A stretch of 13,881 bases of DNA from an uncultured Oscillospiraceae bacterium (GCA_934515035.1 CAKSXP010000023.1:1-13881); one strand, 5' to 3'. Shown: positions 1 to 6,884, counted from the stretch's first letter. The notes: generated by a model from the letters alone, not told the origin. A program made the numbers and translations.

Positions 1-1
1 G

Positions 2-32
2 CCGTGCTATAATGAGACGATTTATAACACGG
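2..32 (+). promoter_or_regulatory. Promoter -10 and inverted repeat ahead of the MscS gene
   Basis: A perfect TATAAT hexamer lies at 8-13, about 33 bases ahead of the start codon; the -35 element would fall outside the window. The hexamer is embedded in an imperfect inverted repeat: CCGTGCTATAA at 2-12 and TTATAACACGG at 22-32, 10 of 11 positions paired. The right arm runs into the GGAGG ribosome-binding site at 31-35. The arrangement could be an operator covering the -10 and initiation region, or chance. No regulator can be named from it. Confidence 0.5.
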
Positions 33-45
33 AGGAAAACGAAAG

Positions 46-846
46 ATGAAAATTTTCGAGGTGTTTGACGGCGTCAGGATTGGCTCGTTCTCGCTGGCGA
101 CGGTGCTTGCGGCCGCGGTCGTCTTTATCCTCTGCATGATCGCCATCAGAATAATAAGGAAGCTCGTTGCGCGGATCATGGAAAAAAGCAAGCTTGAAAA
201 GGGGCTCAAAAGCTTTATCAGCTCCATCATATCCGTAATGCTATGGGCGATCGCGGTCGTCATAATCGCGGAAACTCTCGGCATTCCGACGGCCTCTCTC
301 GTTGCGCTGCTGAGCGTTGCGGGTCTGGCGCTGTCCCTGTCGATACAGGGGATCATGTCCAACCTCTTCTCCGGCGCGACGATACTCGCGACCAAGCCCT
401 TTGTTGGCGGAGATTTTGTCGAGATCGGCGAGGTTTCCGGCACGATCGAGGCGATCGGCCTTTTTCACACGCAGATCCTGACCATCGATAACCGGCGCGT
501 TTTTATCCCCAACAGCGATGTAACGGCCGCAAAGATCATCAATTATTCGGAGGAGCCGCTGCGCCGCGTTGATCTGACCTTCAGCGCAGCCTATGACTGC
601 CCGACCGCCAGCGTCAAAAACGCGCTTTTCGCCGCGGCAAAGGCCATGCCCGGGGTGCTGGACGAGCCCGCCGCCGAGGTGCATCTGACGGCTTATAAGG
701 ACAGCAACATCGATTATGTCCTGCGCGCGTGGGTCAAAAGCGCGGACTACTGGACGGTATATTACGCGCTTAACGAGACGGTGCGCGACAAGTTCGACGA
801 ATACGGCGTATACCCGTCCTACCCTCAGGTGAAGATAAACAACTGA
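46..846 (+). CDS. MscS-family small-conductance mechanosensitive channel
   Basis: Predicted inner-membrane tension-gated channel that releases solutes on hypo-osmotic shock. The 266-residue length is close to E. coli MscS (286). Three hydrophobic segments are visible at about residues 16-40, 57-77 and 82-115. The third is the Gly/Ala/Ser-rich pore helix (LSVAGLALSLSIQGIMSNLFSG), which is followed by the beta domain with KPFVGGDFVEIGEVSGTIEAIGLFHT and the IPNSDV motif at about 154-159, all hallmarks of the family. The C-terminal alpha/beta domain is complete. The start is supported by GGAGG at 31-35, ten bases upstream. It is first in a plus-strand run with two flavoproteins, separated from them by a weak terminator-like hairpin. 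A role in osmotic protection is family knowledge; nothing here shows what controls it. Confidence 0.93.
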   Translation: MKIFEVFDGVRIGSFSLATVLAAAVVFILCMIAIRIIRKLVARIMEKSKLEKGLKSFISSIISVMLWAIAVVIIAETLGIPTASLVALLSVAGLALSLSIQGIMSNLFSGATILATKPFVGGDFVEIGEVSGTIEAIGLFHTQILTIDNRRVFIPNSDVTAAKIINYSEEPLRRVDLTFSAAYDCPTASVKNALFAAAKAMPGVLDEPAAEVHLTAYKDSNIDYVLRAWVKSADYWTVYYALNETVRDKFDEYGVYPSYPQVKINN

Positions 847-853
847 TAAGTCT

Positions 854-890
854 GCCGCCGGCGGAGACGATGCCGGCGGCTTTGGGAGTT
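854..890 (+). terminator. Hairpin with interrupted T-tract, probable leaky terminator
   Basis: A 9-base-pair GC stem (GCCGCCGGC at 854-862 with GCCGGCGGC at 872-880, 9-base loop) is followed by TTTGGGAGTTTTTT. The T-run is broken by the GGGAG that serves as ribosome-binding site of the next gene at 898. It could therefore attenuate rather than fully stop transcription between the MscS gene and the flavoprotein pair. Confidence 0.55.
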
Positions 891-897
891 TTTTGAT

Positions 898-2106
898 ATG
901 GCAGATATCGTTATAATCGGCGGAGGAGCCTCCGGAATGGCCGCCGCAATAACCGCGGCGGAAAAACCGGGCAACCGCGTCACCCTGCTCGAGAGACAGT
1001 CGCGCGTCGGGCGCAAGCTGCTTTCAACGGGCAACGGACGCTGCAACCTTACGAACTTGTCGGGGCTCGAGGGGCGCTATCACGGCGCGGACGCGCAGTT
1101 TCCGCGCTTCGCCCTCGGGCGCTTTGACGCCGGGAGCACGCTGCGGTTCTTTGAGGGGCTGGGACTGCGCACTGTCGCGGAGCCTTCCGGCCGCGTTTAT
1201 CCGATGAGCGACCACGCCGGCAGCGTTCTGGATGTGCTGCGCTTTGCGCTGGAGAGGGACAATATCGACCTCCGGCTCGGAGTCTGCGCGCAGGCGATAG
1301 AGCGCGGTGAGAGGGGCTTTCGGGTCGTCTCTGACGGCGGGATATTTGAATGCGAACGGGTCATCGTGGCCTGCGGCGGAGCGGCCGGGTCGAAGCTCGG
1401 CGGCGTTATGGACGGATATAACCTCCTGCGCGGCATGGGTCACAGGCGCACGGGGCTTTATCCCGCGCTGACCCAGATAAAGACGGCTCCGGAATATCCG
1501 CGTGCGCTCAAGGGCGTCAAGGCGGACGCGCACGTCCGCATCATGGGCGGACGGCACAGACTGGCGGAGACGCGCGGCGAGGTCCTGTTCACGGAGACGG
1601 GGCTGTCCGGTCCCGCTGTGTTCGAGGTCTCGCGCGCCGCCGCGGTGAACGGTGACGGGCTGGAGGCTGTGCTCGACTTTCTGCCGGAGTTCACGCGGGA
1701 GGAAGTGTTCGGCTATCTTTCCGCCGCGCGGGGGCGCTTTGCCCGAAGGAACGCAGAGGAGCTTTTCACGGGCTCCGTGCACAACCGTCTTGGCAGAATG
1801 CTCGTCAAATACGCGGGGCTGAGCGGGGGCTCTCCCATGCAGAGACTGACGGACGCGGAGATCGACAGGGCGGCGGAAAGCGCAAAGAATTTCCGCCTCG
1901 GCATAACCGGGGTTGCGGGCTTCGAGTCCGCGCAGGTCACGGCGGGCGGCGTTTCAACGGCGGAATTTGACCCGGAGACGCTCGAGAGCCGGCTCGTGCC
2001 GGGGCTGTATGCCTGCGGCGAGGTGCTGGACGTGGACGGAGACTGCGGCGGCTTCAACCTCCAGTGGGCGTGGGCGTCGGGCCGTCTGGCGGGAGGCCGG
2101 GTCTGA
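898..2106 (+). CDS. HI0933/BaiN-family NAD(P)/FAD-dependent oxidoreductase
   Basis: A 402-residue flavoprotein of the HI0933-like family (TIGR00275), normal length. The N-terminal Rossmann dinucleotide-binding motif IIGGGASGMAA sits at residues 6-16 with the ribose-binding acidic residue at the end of strand 2 (LLERQ, E32). The family signature GRKLLSTGNGRCNLTN is at 38-53. The C-terminal FAD-binding block ACGEVLDVDGDCGGFN and a closing WAWASGRLAG are also present. Members are soluble; the substrate is generally unknown. BaiN of Clostridium scindens was reported as a bile-acid-pathway reductase, but most relatives, including this one, have no bai context, so that name should not be read as function. 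The start has GGGAG at 884-888. Its stop TGA overlaps the next start by one base, implying translational coupling to the second flavoprotein. Confidence 0.9.
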   Translation: MADIVIIGGGASGMAAAITAAEKPGNRVTLLERQSRVGRKLLSTGNGRCNLTNLSGLEGRYHGADAQFPRFALGRFDAGSTLRFFEGLGLRTVAEPSGRVYPMSDHAGSVLDVLRFALERDNIDLRLGVCAQAIERGERGFRVVSDGGIFECERVIVACGGAAGSKLGGVMDGYNLLRGMGHRRTGLYPALTQIKTAPEYPRALKGVKADAHVRIMGGRHRLAETRGEVLFTETGLSGPAVFEVSRAAAVNGDGLEAVLDFLPEFTREEVFGYLSAARGRFARRNAEELFTGSVHNRLGRMLVKYAGLSGGSPMQRLTDAEIDRAAESAKNFRLGITGVAGFESAQVTAGGVSTAEFDPETLESRLVPGLYACGEVLDVDGDCGGFNLQWAWASGRLAGGRV

Positions 2107-3674
2107 TGCTGCGGCTGAGGGATGTGAAGCTCCCGCCCGCCACAGGACGGGACGAGCTTTTGAAAAAGTGCGCGCAGATGCTGGGGGTAAAGCCCGGAAA
2201 TATCGCATCTCTGCGCATACAGCGCCGCGCGCTGGACGCAAGGCGCAAAAACGACATACATTACAACTACACGCTGCTGGTCTGCCTTTCCGGCGGCGAG
2301 GAAAAGGCGCTCCTGCGCTGCGATAAATGCGAGAGGTTCGAGGAAAAGCCGTATTCGCCGCCCGTGTGCGCTCCGCAGAGCGGCAGACCGGTCGTCGTCG
2401 GGTTCGGCCCGGCGGGGATGTTTGCGTCGCTGGCGCTTGCGGAGGCGGGGCTTCGCCCGATCGTGCTCGAGCGCGGCGAATGCGTCGAAAGGCGGCGGGA
2501 AAAGGTCGAAGGCTTCTGGCGCGGCGGCCCGCTCGACCCTGAGAGCAACGTACAGTTCGGCGAGGGCGGCGCGGGCACGTTTTCCGACGGCAAGCTCAAC
2601 ACCGGCACGCATGACGCGCGCATCGGCTGGGTCCTTTCGCGCCTGCACGGGTTCGGAGCGCCGGAAAGCATCACCTATGACGCGCGCCCGCACGTCGGGA
2701 CGGACGTCCTTTTCCGCGTCGTGCGCGAATTGAGGCAGAGAGTGCTGGAGCTCGGCGGAGAGGTAAGATTTTCGCACAGGCTCGACGGCCTTGTGCTCGA
2801 AAACGGAGCGCTTTCGGCGCTTGCCGTCGGCTCTCCGGAGGGGAGCTATGAGCTTGCCTGCCGGGACGCGGTGCTTGCCATCGGCCACAGCGCGCGCGAC
2901 ACATTCGAGATGCTTCACTCGGCAGGCGTGCCGATGGAGCCGAAGGGATTTTCGATGGGCGTGCGCATCGAGCACCCGCAGGAGCTTATCGACAGGGCGC
3001 AGTACGGCAGACCGCGCGGGAAGCTGCCCGCGGCGGAATACCGCCTGAACTGCAAGCTTGAGGACGGCGGGAGCGCATATACCTTCTGCATGTGTCCCGG
3101 CGGCTATGTTGTCGCGGCGGCGTCCGAGCCGGGGCGCGTTGCGACAAACGGCATGAGCTATTCCGGCCGCGGTGGAGAAAACGCGAACTCCGCGCTTCTT
3201 GTGACGCTGCGGCCCGAGGATTTTCCCTTTCCCGGCGTTCTGGGCGGCATGAGCTGGCAGCGGGAGATCGAGGAGCGCGCCTTTGTCCTCGGCGGCGGCG
3301 ATTACCGCGCGCCCGCGCAGACCGTCGGCGATTTTCTCGGAACGGGCGGGAAGGACGGCGTTTCGCCGACATACAGGCCGGGGGTCCGCTTCTGCGACCT
3401 GCACGGGCTGTTCCCGGAAAAGATCAGCGCGACGCTCGAACGGGCGATACCGGAGCTGGGCAAAAAGCTGCGCGGCTTTGACGCGCCGGAGGCCGTTCTT
3501 ACGGGACCGGAGACGCGCTCGTCGTCGCCCGTGCGCATACTGCGCGGCGCAGACAGAGTCTCCGCCGGCGTGGCCGGGCTGTATCCCTGCGGCGAGGGCG
3601 CGGGATATGCCGGAGGCATCGTCTCCGCCGCGGTGGACGGTCTGCGCTGCGCGGAAGCGGTGATCGGGAAATAG
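2106..3674 (+). CDS. COG2509-type FAD-dependent dehydrogenase
   Basis: A 522-residue protein of the uncharacterised FAD-dependent dehydrogenase family COG2509. Residues 1 to about 80 form the small N-terminal domain usual in this family (RALDARRKNDIHYNYTLLV at about 41-59). The FAD-binding motif VVVGFGPAGMFAS lies at about 97-109, followed by the characteristic NVQFGEGGAGTFSDGKLNTG at about 148-167. The C-terminus carries the second FAD contact block, YPCGEGAGYAGGIVSAAVDG. The ATG at 2106 is chosen because it overlaps the upstream stop as TGATG; an in-frame ATG at 2064 lies inside the upstream gene and would add a non-family extension. Cofactor is FAD; substrate and physiological role are unknown for the family. 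It is followed 27 bases later by a strong terminator, closing the transcription unit. Confidence 0.9.
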   Translation: MLRLRDVKLPPATGRDELLKKCAQMLGVKPGNIASLRIQRRALDARRKNDIHYNYTLLVCLSGGEEKALLRCDKCERFEEKPYSPPVCAPQSGRPVVVGFGPAGMFASLALAEAGLRPIVLERGECVERRREKVEGFWRGGPLDPESNVQFGEGGAGTFSDGKLNTGTHDARIGWVLSRLHGFGAPESITYDARPHVGTDVLFRVVRELRQRVLELGGEVRFSHRLDGLVLENGALSALAVGSPEGSYELACRDAVLAIGHSARDTFEMLHSAGVPMEPKGFSMGVRIEHPQELIDRAQYGRPRGKLPAAEYRLNCKLEDGGSAYTFCMCPGGYVVAAASEPGRVATNGMSYSGRGGENANSALLVTLRPEDFPFPGVLGGMSWQREIEERAFVLGGGDYRAPAQTVGDFLGTGGKDGVSPTYRPGVRFCDLHGLFPEKISATLERAIPELGKKLRGFDAPEAVLTGPETRSSSPVRILRGADRVSAGVAGLYPCGEGAGYAGGIVSAAVDGLRCAEAVIGK

Positions 3675-3701
3675 CGTCCGCGGGCGCAGATGACAGACTG
3701 C

Positions 3702-3740
3702 AAAAAGGGAGGTACCGGACAGGTACCTCCCTTTTTATTT
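3702..3740. terminator. Strong bidirectional intrinsic terminator
   Basis: A perfect 15-base-pair stem (AAAAAGGGAGGTACC at 3702-3716 with its complement at 3722-3736) closes a five-base loop GGACA. Symmetry gives a T-run on both strands, so it can end the plus-strand flavoprotein transcript and the minus-strand flavodoxin operon converging on it. Confidence 0.9.
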
Positions 3741-3826
3741 ATACCATCGGTTGACAAGTGCAGACACGGTTTTGACGGGCAGAAATGCGCCCATACGGCG
3801 TCAATGCCCTTGACAACCGATGGTAT
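3741..3826. repeat. 86-base imperfect palindrome with 17-base inverted ends
   Basis: The outer arms ATACCATCGGTTGACAA (3741-3757) and TTGACAACCGATGGTAT (3810-3826) are inverted copies with one mismatch. The similarity continues inward with gaps: GGTTTTGACGGGC on the left faces GCCCATACGGCGTCAA on the right, with GGGC/GCCC at the centre. The element lies immediately after the terminator and ends five bases before the flavodoxin stop codon. It could be a miniature inverted-repeat element or a REP-like hairpin. No other copy is visible in this window, no clear target-site duplication was found, and it encodes no protein. Confidence 0.75.
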
Positions 3827-3831
3827 CTGTA

Positions 3832-4305
3832 TCAGCGGATGCTTTTTATCCACCGGCTGATCTCCGCCTCCGGCGTGCGGAGCGTGGTATCGTCAAACCT
3901 GACGCTGAGTCCGGGCTTTACCTCCGCGCCCGCGCAGGACTTCTCGAAATCCTTCAGCGTGTGGCCCAGCCAGCCGCCGTTGGTTGCAAAGGGATAAACG
4001 GTCTTGCCGCTCAGGTCCGCCTGCGTCAGAAAGCTGTGCATGGCGGGGGCAAAGGTATACCACCAGACGGGAGAACCGAGGATGACGGTGTCGTAATCCT
4101 TCAGGTCCACGTTCAGCGGCTTGAGTTCGGGGCAATAGCCTGCCTCGGTCTCCCGCTGGCCCTGGTCGACGACCTTGTCATAATCGCCGTCATATGGAAC
4201 GACGGTGTCGATGCGGGCGATATCCCCGCCGAGCTCTTTCCGGATCATTTCGGCGATGCGCTTTGTGTTGCCGAGATAGGAATAGTACAGGATCAGCGTT
4301 TTCAT
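3832..4305 (-). CDS. Flavodoxin-family protein
   Basis: A 157-residue single-domain flavodoxin-like FMN protein, likely a soluble electron carrier or small quinone/flavin reductase. The N-terminal FMN-phosphate loop YYSYLGNTKRIA is at residues 7-18 (canonical T/S-x-T-G-N-T replaced by SYLGNT). The flavin-stacking loops SPVWWYTFAPAM and FATNGGWLGHT follow at the expected spacing. The start at 4305 is supported by GGAGG just upstream and by an ATGA overlap with the stop of the preceding gene. In-frame codons further upstream have no ribosome-binding site and run into that gene. It is the last gene of the MerR-controlled operon, so it probably supplies or removes electrons in the same stress response. 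The palindrome and terminator lie directly downstream. Confidence 0.9.
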   Translation of the reverse strand: MKTLILYYSYLGNTKRIAEMIRKELGGDIARIDTVVPYDGDYDKVVDQGQRETEAGYCPELKPLNVDLKDYDTVILGSPVWWYTFAPAMHSFLTQADLSGKTVYPFATNGGWLGHTLKDFEKSCAGAEVKPGLSVRFDDTTLRTPEAEISRWIKSIR

Positions 4306-4637
4306 GCTTCGTCCTCCCCGGTCCAGATCTCCTTTGCCATGTTGAACACTGCCCATGCCTTCGGCCAGCCGCAATAGAACGCCGCGTGGGTCACGATCTC
4401 CGCGATCTCTTCCTTTGAGATGCCGTTTTTCTTGGCCGACATCAGATGATAGCGGATGCTCCCGTCGGTCAGACCCTGTGCCATCAGCGCGACTACGGTC
4501 ACGAGAGAGCGGTCGCGGAGGGAGAGCTTGTCCTCGCGGCTCCAGACCTCGCCGAAGAGCACGTCATCGTTCAGCTCCGCAAATTTGGGGGCAAATTCGC
4601 CCAGGGCATCTCTGCCGGCCGTCTGTTTTACTGCCAT
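4302..4637 (-). CDS. Carboxymuconolactone-decarboxylase-like (AhpD-fold) protein
   Basis: An all-helical 111-residue protein of the CMD family. Visible family features are the EVWSREDKLSLRDRSLVTVVAL block at residues 30-51, LTDGSIRYHL at 56-65, and the helix EEIAEIVTHAAFYCGWPKAW at 77-96. The redox CxxC pair of true AhpD peroxidase partners is missing: only one cysteine (C89) is present, so it resembles the PcaC-type decarboxylase branch rather than AhpD. The start at 4637 has AAGGAG about 11 bases upstream. It begins 14 bases after the cupin stop and overlaps the flavodoxin start by four bases. CMD and cupin proteins are often neighbours or fused, suggesting a shared substrate, probably a reactive carbonyl or aromatic compound; the reaction is not known. 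Confidence 0.88.
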   Translation of the reverse strand: MAVKQTAGRDALGEFAPKFAELNDDVLFGEVWSREDKLSLRDRSLVTVVALMAQGLTDGSIRYHLMSAKKNGISKEEIAEIVTHAAFYCGWPKAWAVFNMAKEIWTGEDEA

Positions 4638-4651
4638 TCTGATAATCTCCT

Positions 4652-5083
4652 TTACAGCTTTGAGTATTCTTCGTCCGTCACCGGTTCGCACCATTCGTTC
4701 GCACAGTCCACGCCGGGAATCTCCACGGCGATATGGCTGAACCAGCTGTCCTTTTTTGCTCCGTGCCAGTGTTTGACACCTGCGGGTATCATCACGACGC
4801 TGCCCTCGTGCAGGCTGACGGGAGCCTTGCCTTCTTCCTGATACCAGCCTTCGCCGGCGGTGCACAGCAGCAGCTGACCGCCGCCCTTCGAGGCGTGGTG
4901 GATATGCCAGTTGTTGCGGCAGCCGGGCTCGAAGGTCACGTTGGCGGCGAAGAGGCCGCTCTTCGGGCCGGTAAGCGGGTTCAGAAATGAATCACCGGTA
5001 AAATACCGGGCGAACGCGGTGTTTGCCTCTCCCGTGCCGAACATGTTGCTTTTTTCGAACTGTTCTTTGTTTTCGTACTTCAT
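4652..5083 (-). CDS. Small single-domain cupin, probable metalloprotein
   Basis: A 143-residue cupin. Motif 1 is recognisable around residues 59-79 with metal-ligand candidates H60, H62 or H63 and Q70 (WHIHHASKGGGQLLLCTAGEG). Motif 2 is GSVVMIPAGVKHWHGA at 94-109 with H105 and H107. A glutamine at the usual glutamate position resembles the manganese-binding cupin subgroup that includes TM1459 and the Granulicella hydroxynitrile lyase, as does the ending VTDEEYSKL; this comparison is from memory. The start has GGGAGG 9 to 14 bases upstream. It sits 30 bases after the alcohol dehydrogenase and 14 before the CMD gene in the same operon. Substrate unknown; a carbonyl or small aromatic is plausible from context. 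Confidence 0.88.
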   Translation of the reverse strand: MKYENKEQFEKSNMFGTGEANTAFARYFTGDSFLNPLTGPKSGLFAANVTFEPGCRNNWHIHHASKGGGQLLLCTAGEGWYQEEGKAPVSLHEGSVVMIPAGVKHWHGAKKDSWFSHIAVEIPGVDCANEWCEPVTDEEYSKL

Positions 5084-5113
5084 ATCGGTAGCCTCCCGGA
5101 AAGAAATTTAATA

Positions 5114-6271
5114 TCATCTGCACTCGACGAGAATATCAAAGATATCATCGTGGGTCAGCTTCTTGCAGCAGCCGGCTGTAAGGTTTGTGGAATCCGCTAC
5201 GGCGCGGAGATCGGTATCGGCGGGGATGCCCAACTCGGTAAAGCTTGTCGGCAGACCGATTTCCCGGATAAATGCCGCAAGAGCCTCCACACCGGCGAGA
5301 GCGGTTTCTTCTTCATTGTCACGGGATGCGATACCCCATACATTCCGTGCCCAGCGCGCAAACCGCGCATCGCCCGATTTGCAGATGCGGCGATACAGAA
5401 CGGGATGGATGACGGCCAGACCCGCGCCGTGGTTGCAGTTCGTGTAAGCCCCCAACTGGTGTTCGATCTGATGAGCCTGAAAATCCGTAAGCTTGCCGAT
5501 TTTTAGGATGCCGTTCTCCGCCATGGCCGAGGCCCATGCCAGTTCCGACCTTGCTTCATAGTTTCCCGAATCGGTCAACAGGACACGGGTATTGCGGATG
5601 ACGCTGCGCATGACGGCCTCATTGATGTCATCGGACAGATTGTTTTCCTCCGGCCTGCCGAAGTAGGTCTCCATGGCGTGACTCAGCGTGTCAAATGCGC
5701 CGGAGATGACCTGCTTTATGGGAACGGACAGAGAGTATGCGGGATCAAGGAACGCAAAATCTGCCTGTGCGCCGCCGAGTCCGCCCTTGATCTTCTTTTC
5801 CTCATGTGTGATGACCGCGCCGTTGTTCATCTCACTGCCGGTGCCGAAGACGGTGACGATGGTGCCGAGGGGGATAAACTCTGCCGGAAAGACATGCCTG
5901 GAGTTCTCCATTTCCCAGAGGTCTTCGTCCAGCTTTGCCTGTGCGGAAACGACCTTGCAGCAGTCGGACACACTGCCGCCGCCCACGGCCAGGATCAGAT
6001 CTACGCGACTCTCCCGGGCCAGCTTTGCGCCCTCCTGCACCTTGGCATAGGTCGGGTTCGGCATAATGCCGGAGAATTCCACGACGCGCTTGCCCGCAGC
6101 GTTCAGGATACCCACGATCTCATCATACACGCCGTTGCGCTTGACGGAACCGCCGCCGTAGGCCAGCATGACGGTTTTGCCGTACTTCTCCAAAAGCGAC
6201 GGCAGATTTTGCGATACGCAGCCCTTACCGAACCAGACTGCGGTACGGTTTTCAAAATGAAATGATTCCAT
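5114..6271 (-). CDS. Iron-containing alcohol dehydrogenase, YqhD/BdhA type
   Basis: A 385-residue group III dehydrogenase, full length (E. coli YqhD is 387). Predicted to reduce aldehydes to alcohols with NADPH in the cytoplasm. The cofactor motif YGGGSVKRNGVYD is at residues 38-50, and a second glycine motif, AVGGGSVSDCCK, is at 95-106. The four metal ligands of the family are all present: D194, H198, H267 and H281, in AFDTLSHAM and DFQAHQIEH...NCNHGAG. The start at 6271 has AAGGAGG eight bases upstream. It is first in the operon and is read from the MerR-type promoter at 6340-6370. Broad-substrate aldehyde scavenging is the usual role of this group; butanol dehydrogenase activity is the alternative and cannot be separated by sequence alone. 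Confidence 0.93.
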   Translation of the reverse strand: MESFHFENRTAVWFGKGCVSQNLPSLLEKYGKTVMLAYGGGSVKRNGVYDEIVGILNAAGKRVVEFSGIMPNPTYAKVQEGAKLARESRVDLILAVGGGSVSDCCKVVSAQAKLDEDLWEMENSRHVFPAEFIPLGTIVTVFGTGSEMNNGAVITHEEKKIKGGLGGAQADFAFLDPAYSLSVPIKQVISGAFDTLSHAMETYFGRPEENNLSDDINEAVMRSVIRNTRVLLTDSGNYEARSELAWASAMAENGILKIGKLTDFQAHQIEHQLGAYTNCNHGAGLAVIHPVLYRRICKSGDARFARWARNVWGIASRDNEEETALAGVEALAAFIREIGLPTSFTELGIPADTDLRAVADSTNLTAGCCKKLTHDDIFDILVECR

Positions 6272-6291
6272 TACAAAACCTCCTTATGATA

Positions 6292-6320
6292 TTGACAGCG
6301 CAGCCGATTGACTGTATGAT
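6292..6320 (+). promoter_or_regulatory. Sigma-A-type promoter of the merR gene
   Basis: Consensus -35 TTGACA at 6292-6297, a 17-base spacer, and -10 TATGAT at 6315-6320, reading toward the regulator gene. The predicted start of transcription is near 6327, leaving a leader of about 74 bases that carries the MerR dyad at 6348-6367, so bound regulator would lie in its path. Confidence 0.75.
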
Positions 6321-6339
6321 TCCCTTGGATTTCATGTAT

Positions 6340-6370
6340 ATTCTACAACTTAAAGCGCACTTTAAGTCAA
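6340..6370 (-). promoter_or_regulatory. MerR-type promoter and operator of the alcohol dehydrogenase operon
   Basis: On the minus strand the -35 is TTGACT (plus 6365-6370) and the -10 is TAGAAT (plus 6340-6345), separated by 19 bases rather than 17. The perfect dyad ACTTAAAG-CGCA-CTTTAAGT (6348-6367) fills the spacer and overlaps the -35. An overlong spacer holding a dyad is the classic MerR-family architecture, in which activated regulator twists the DNA so RNA polymerase can use the promoter. The dyad resembles operators of the NmlR/AdhR subgroup (CTT-AAG-type half sites). The transcript should begin near 6333 and reads through the merR promoter. Confidence 0.9.
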
Positions 6371-6400
6371 GGGCTTTTTAAAAAACGGAGGAAGTTTTTT

Positions 6401-6856
6401 ATGGTTTACACAGTGGGAGAGACGGCAAAGCTGCTGGGCGTTACGGCGTCCACCCTGCGCTATTACGACAAAGAGGGGCTTCTGCCCTTTGTGGAGCGTT
6501 CCTCCGGCGGCATCCGGATGTTTCGGGAGTCGGACTTCGAGTGGCTTCAGATCATCGGCTGCATGAAAAAAGCCGGAATGTCCATAAAGGACATCCGGCT
6601 TTATATTCAAATGGCCCAGCAGGGAGACGATACCATAGAGCTGCGCCTTGACATGTTCCGCCGTCAGCAGGAGGTGCTCAGGCAGCAGATGGAAGAGCTT
6701 CGGCACACCATGCATATGGTGGATTACAAATGCTGGTACTATGAGACGGCGAAGGAAGCCGGTACGATCGACGCTCCGCGGGACATGGAGCTTTCCGACG
6801 TGCCGGAGCGTTTCCGGGATATCCGGCAGGAATTAAAGCGCATACCGGAGCTTTGA
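6401..6856 (+). CDS. MerR-family transcriptional regulator, AdhR/NmlR-like
   Basis: A 151-residue MerR regulator. The winged helix-turn-helix occupies residues 1 to about 70 (YTVGETAKLLGVTASTLRYYDKEGLLPF at 3-30, followed by GIRMFRESD). A long dimerisation helix lies at about 78-112, then a short C-terminal region. C54 in the sequence IIGCMKKAGMSIKDI matches the position of the single conserved cysteine of the aldehyde/electrophile sensors AdhR and NmlR; the cysteine clusters of metal sensors are absent. GGAGG about 10 bases before the ATG supports the start. It is divergent from the dehydrogenase operon, whose promoter carries a matching operator, so this regulator very probably controls that operon and perhaps itself. 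Confidence 0.92.
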   Translation: MVYTVGETAKLLGVTASTLRYYDKEGLLPFVERSSGGIRMFRESDFEWLQIIGCMKKAGMSIKDIRLYIQMAQQGDDTIELRLDMFRRQQEVLRQQMEELRHTMHMVDYKCWYYETAKEAGTIDAPRDMELSDVPERFRDIRQELKRIPEL

Positions 6857-6884
6857 GAGCGAAACGGCGCGCTGGCGGGAGGCG

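Noticed and set aside
1713..3404. A 563-codon open frame on the minus strand opposite the flavoprotein genes
   Set aside because: It is antisense to two clear family members, has Arg/Ala/Pro-rich composition typical of GC-rich shadow frames, no domain and no ribosome-binding site.
4652..4865. Longer start for the CMD-like gene, extending it to 187 codons
   Set aside because: The extension lies out of frame inside the cupin gene and has shadow composition; the ATG at 4637 has a proper ribosome-binding site and gives the family length.
5678..6265. A 195-codon plus-strand open frame inside the alcohol dehydrogenase gene
   Set aside because: The opposite strand encodes a complete dehydrogenase with all metal ligands; the plus-strand frame has no recognisable domain.
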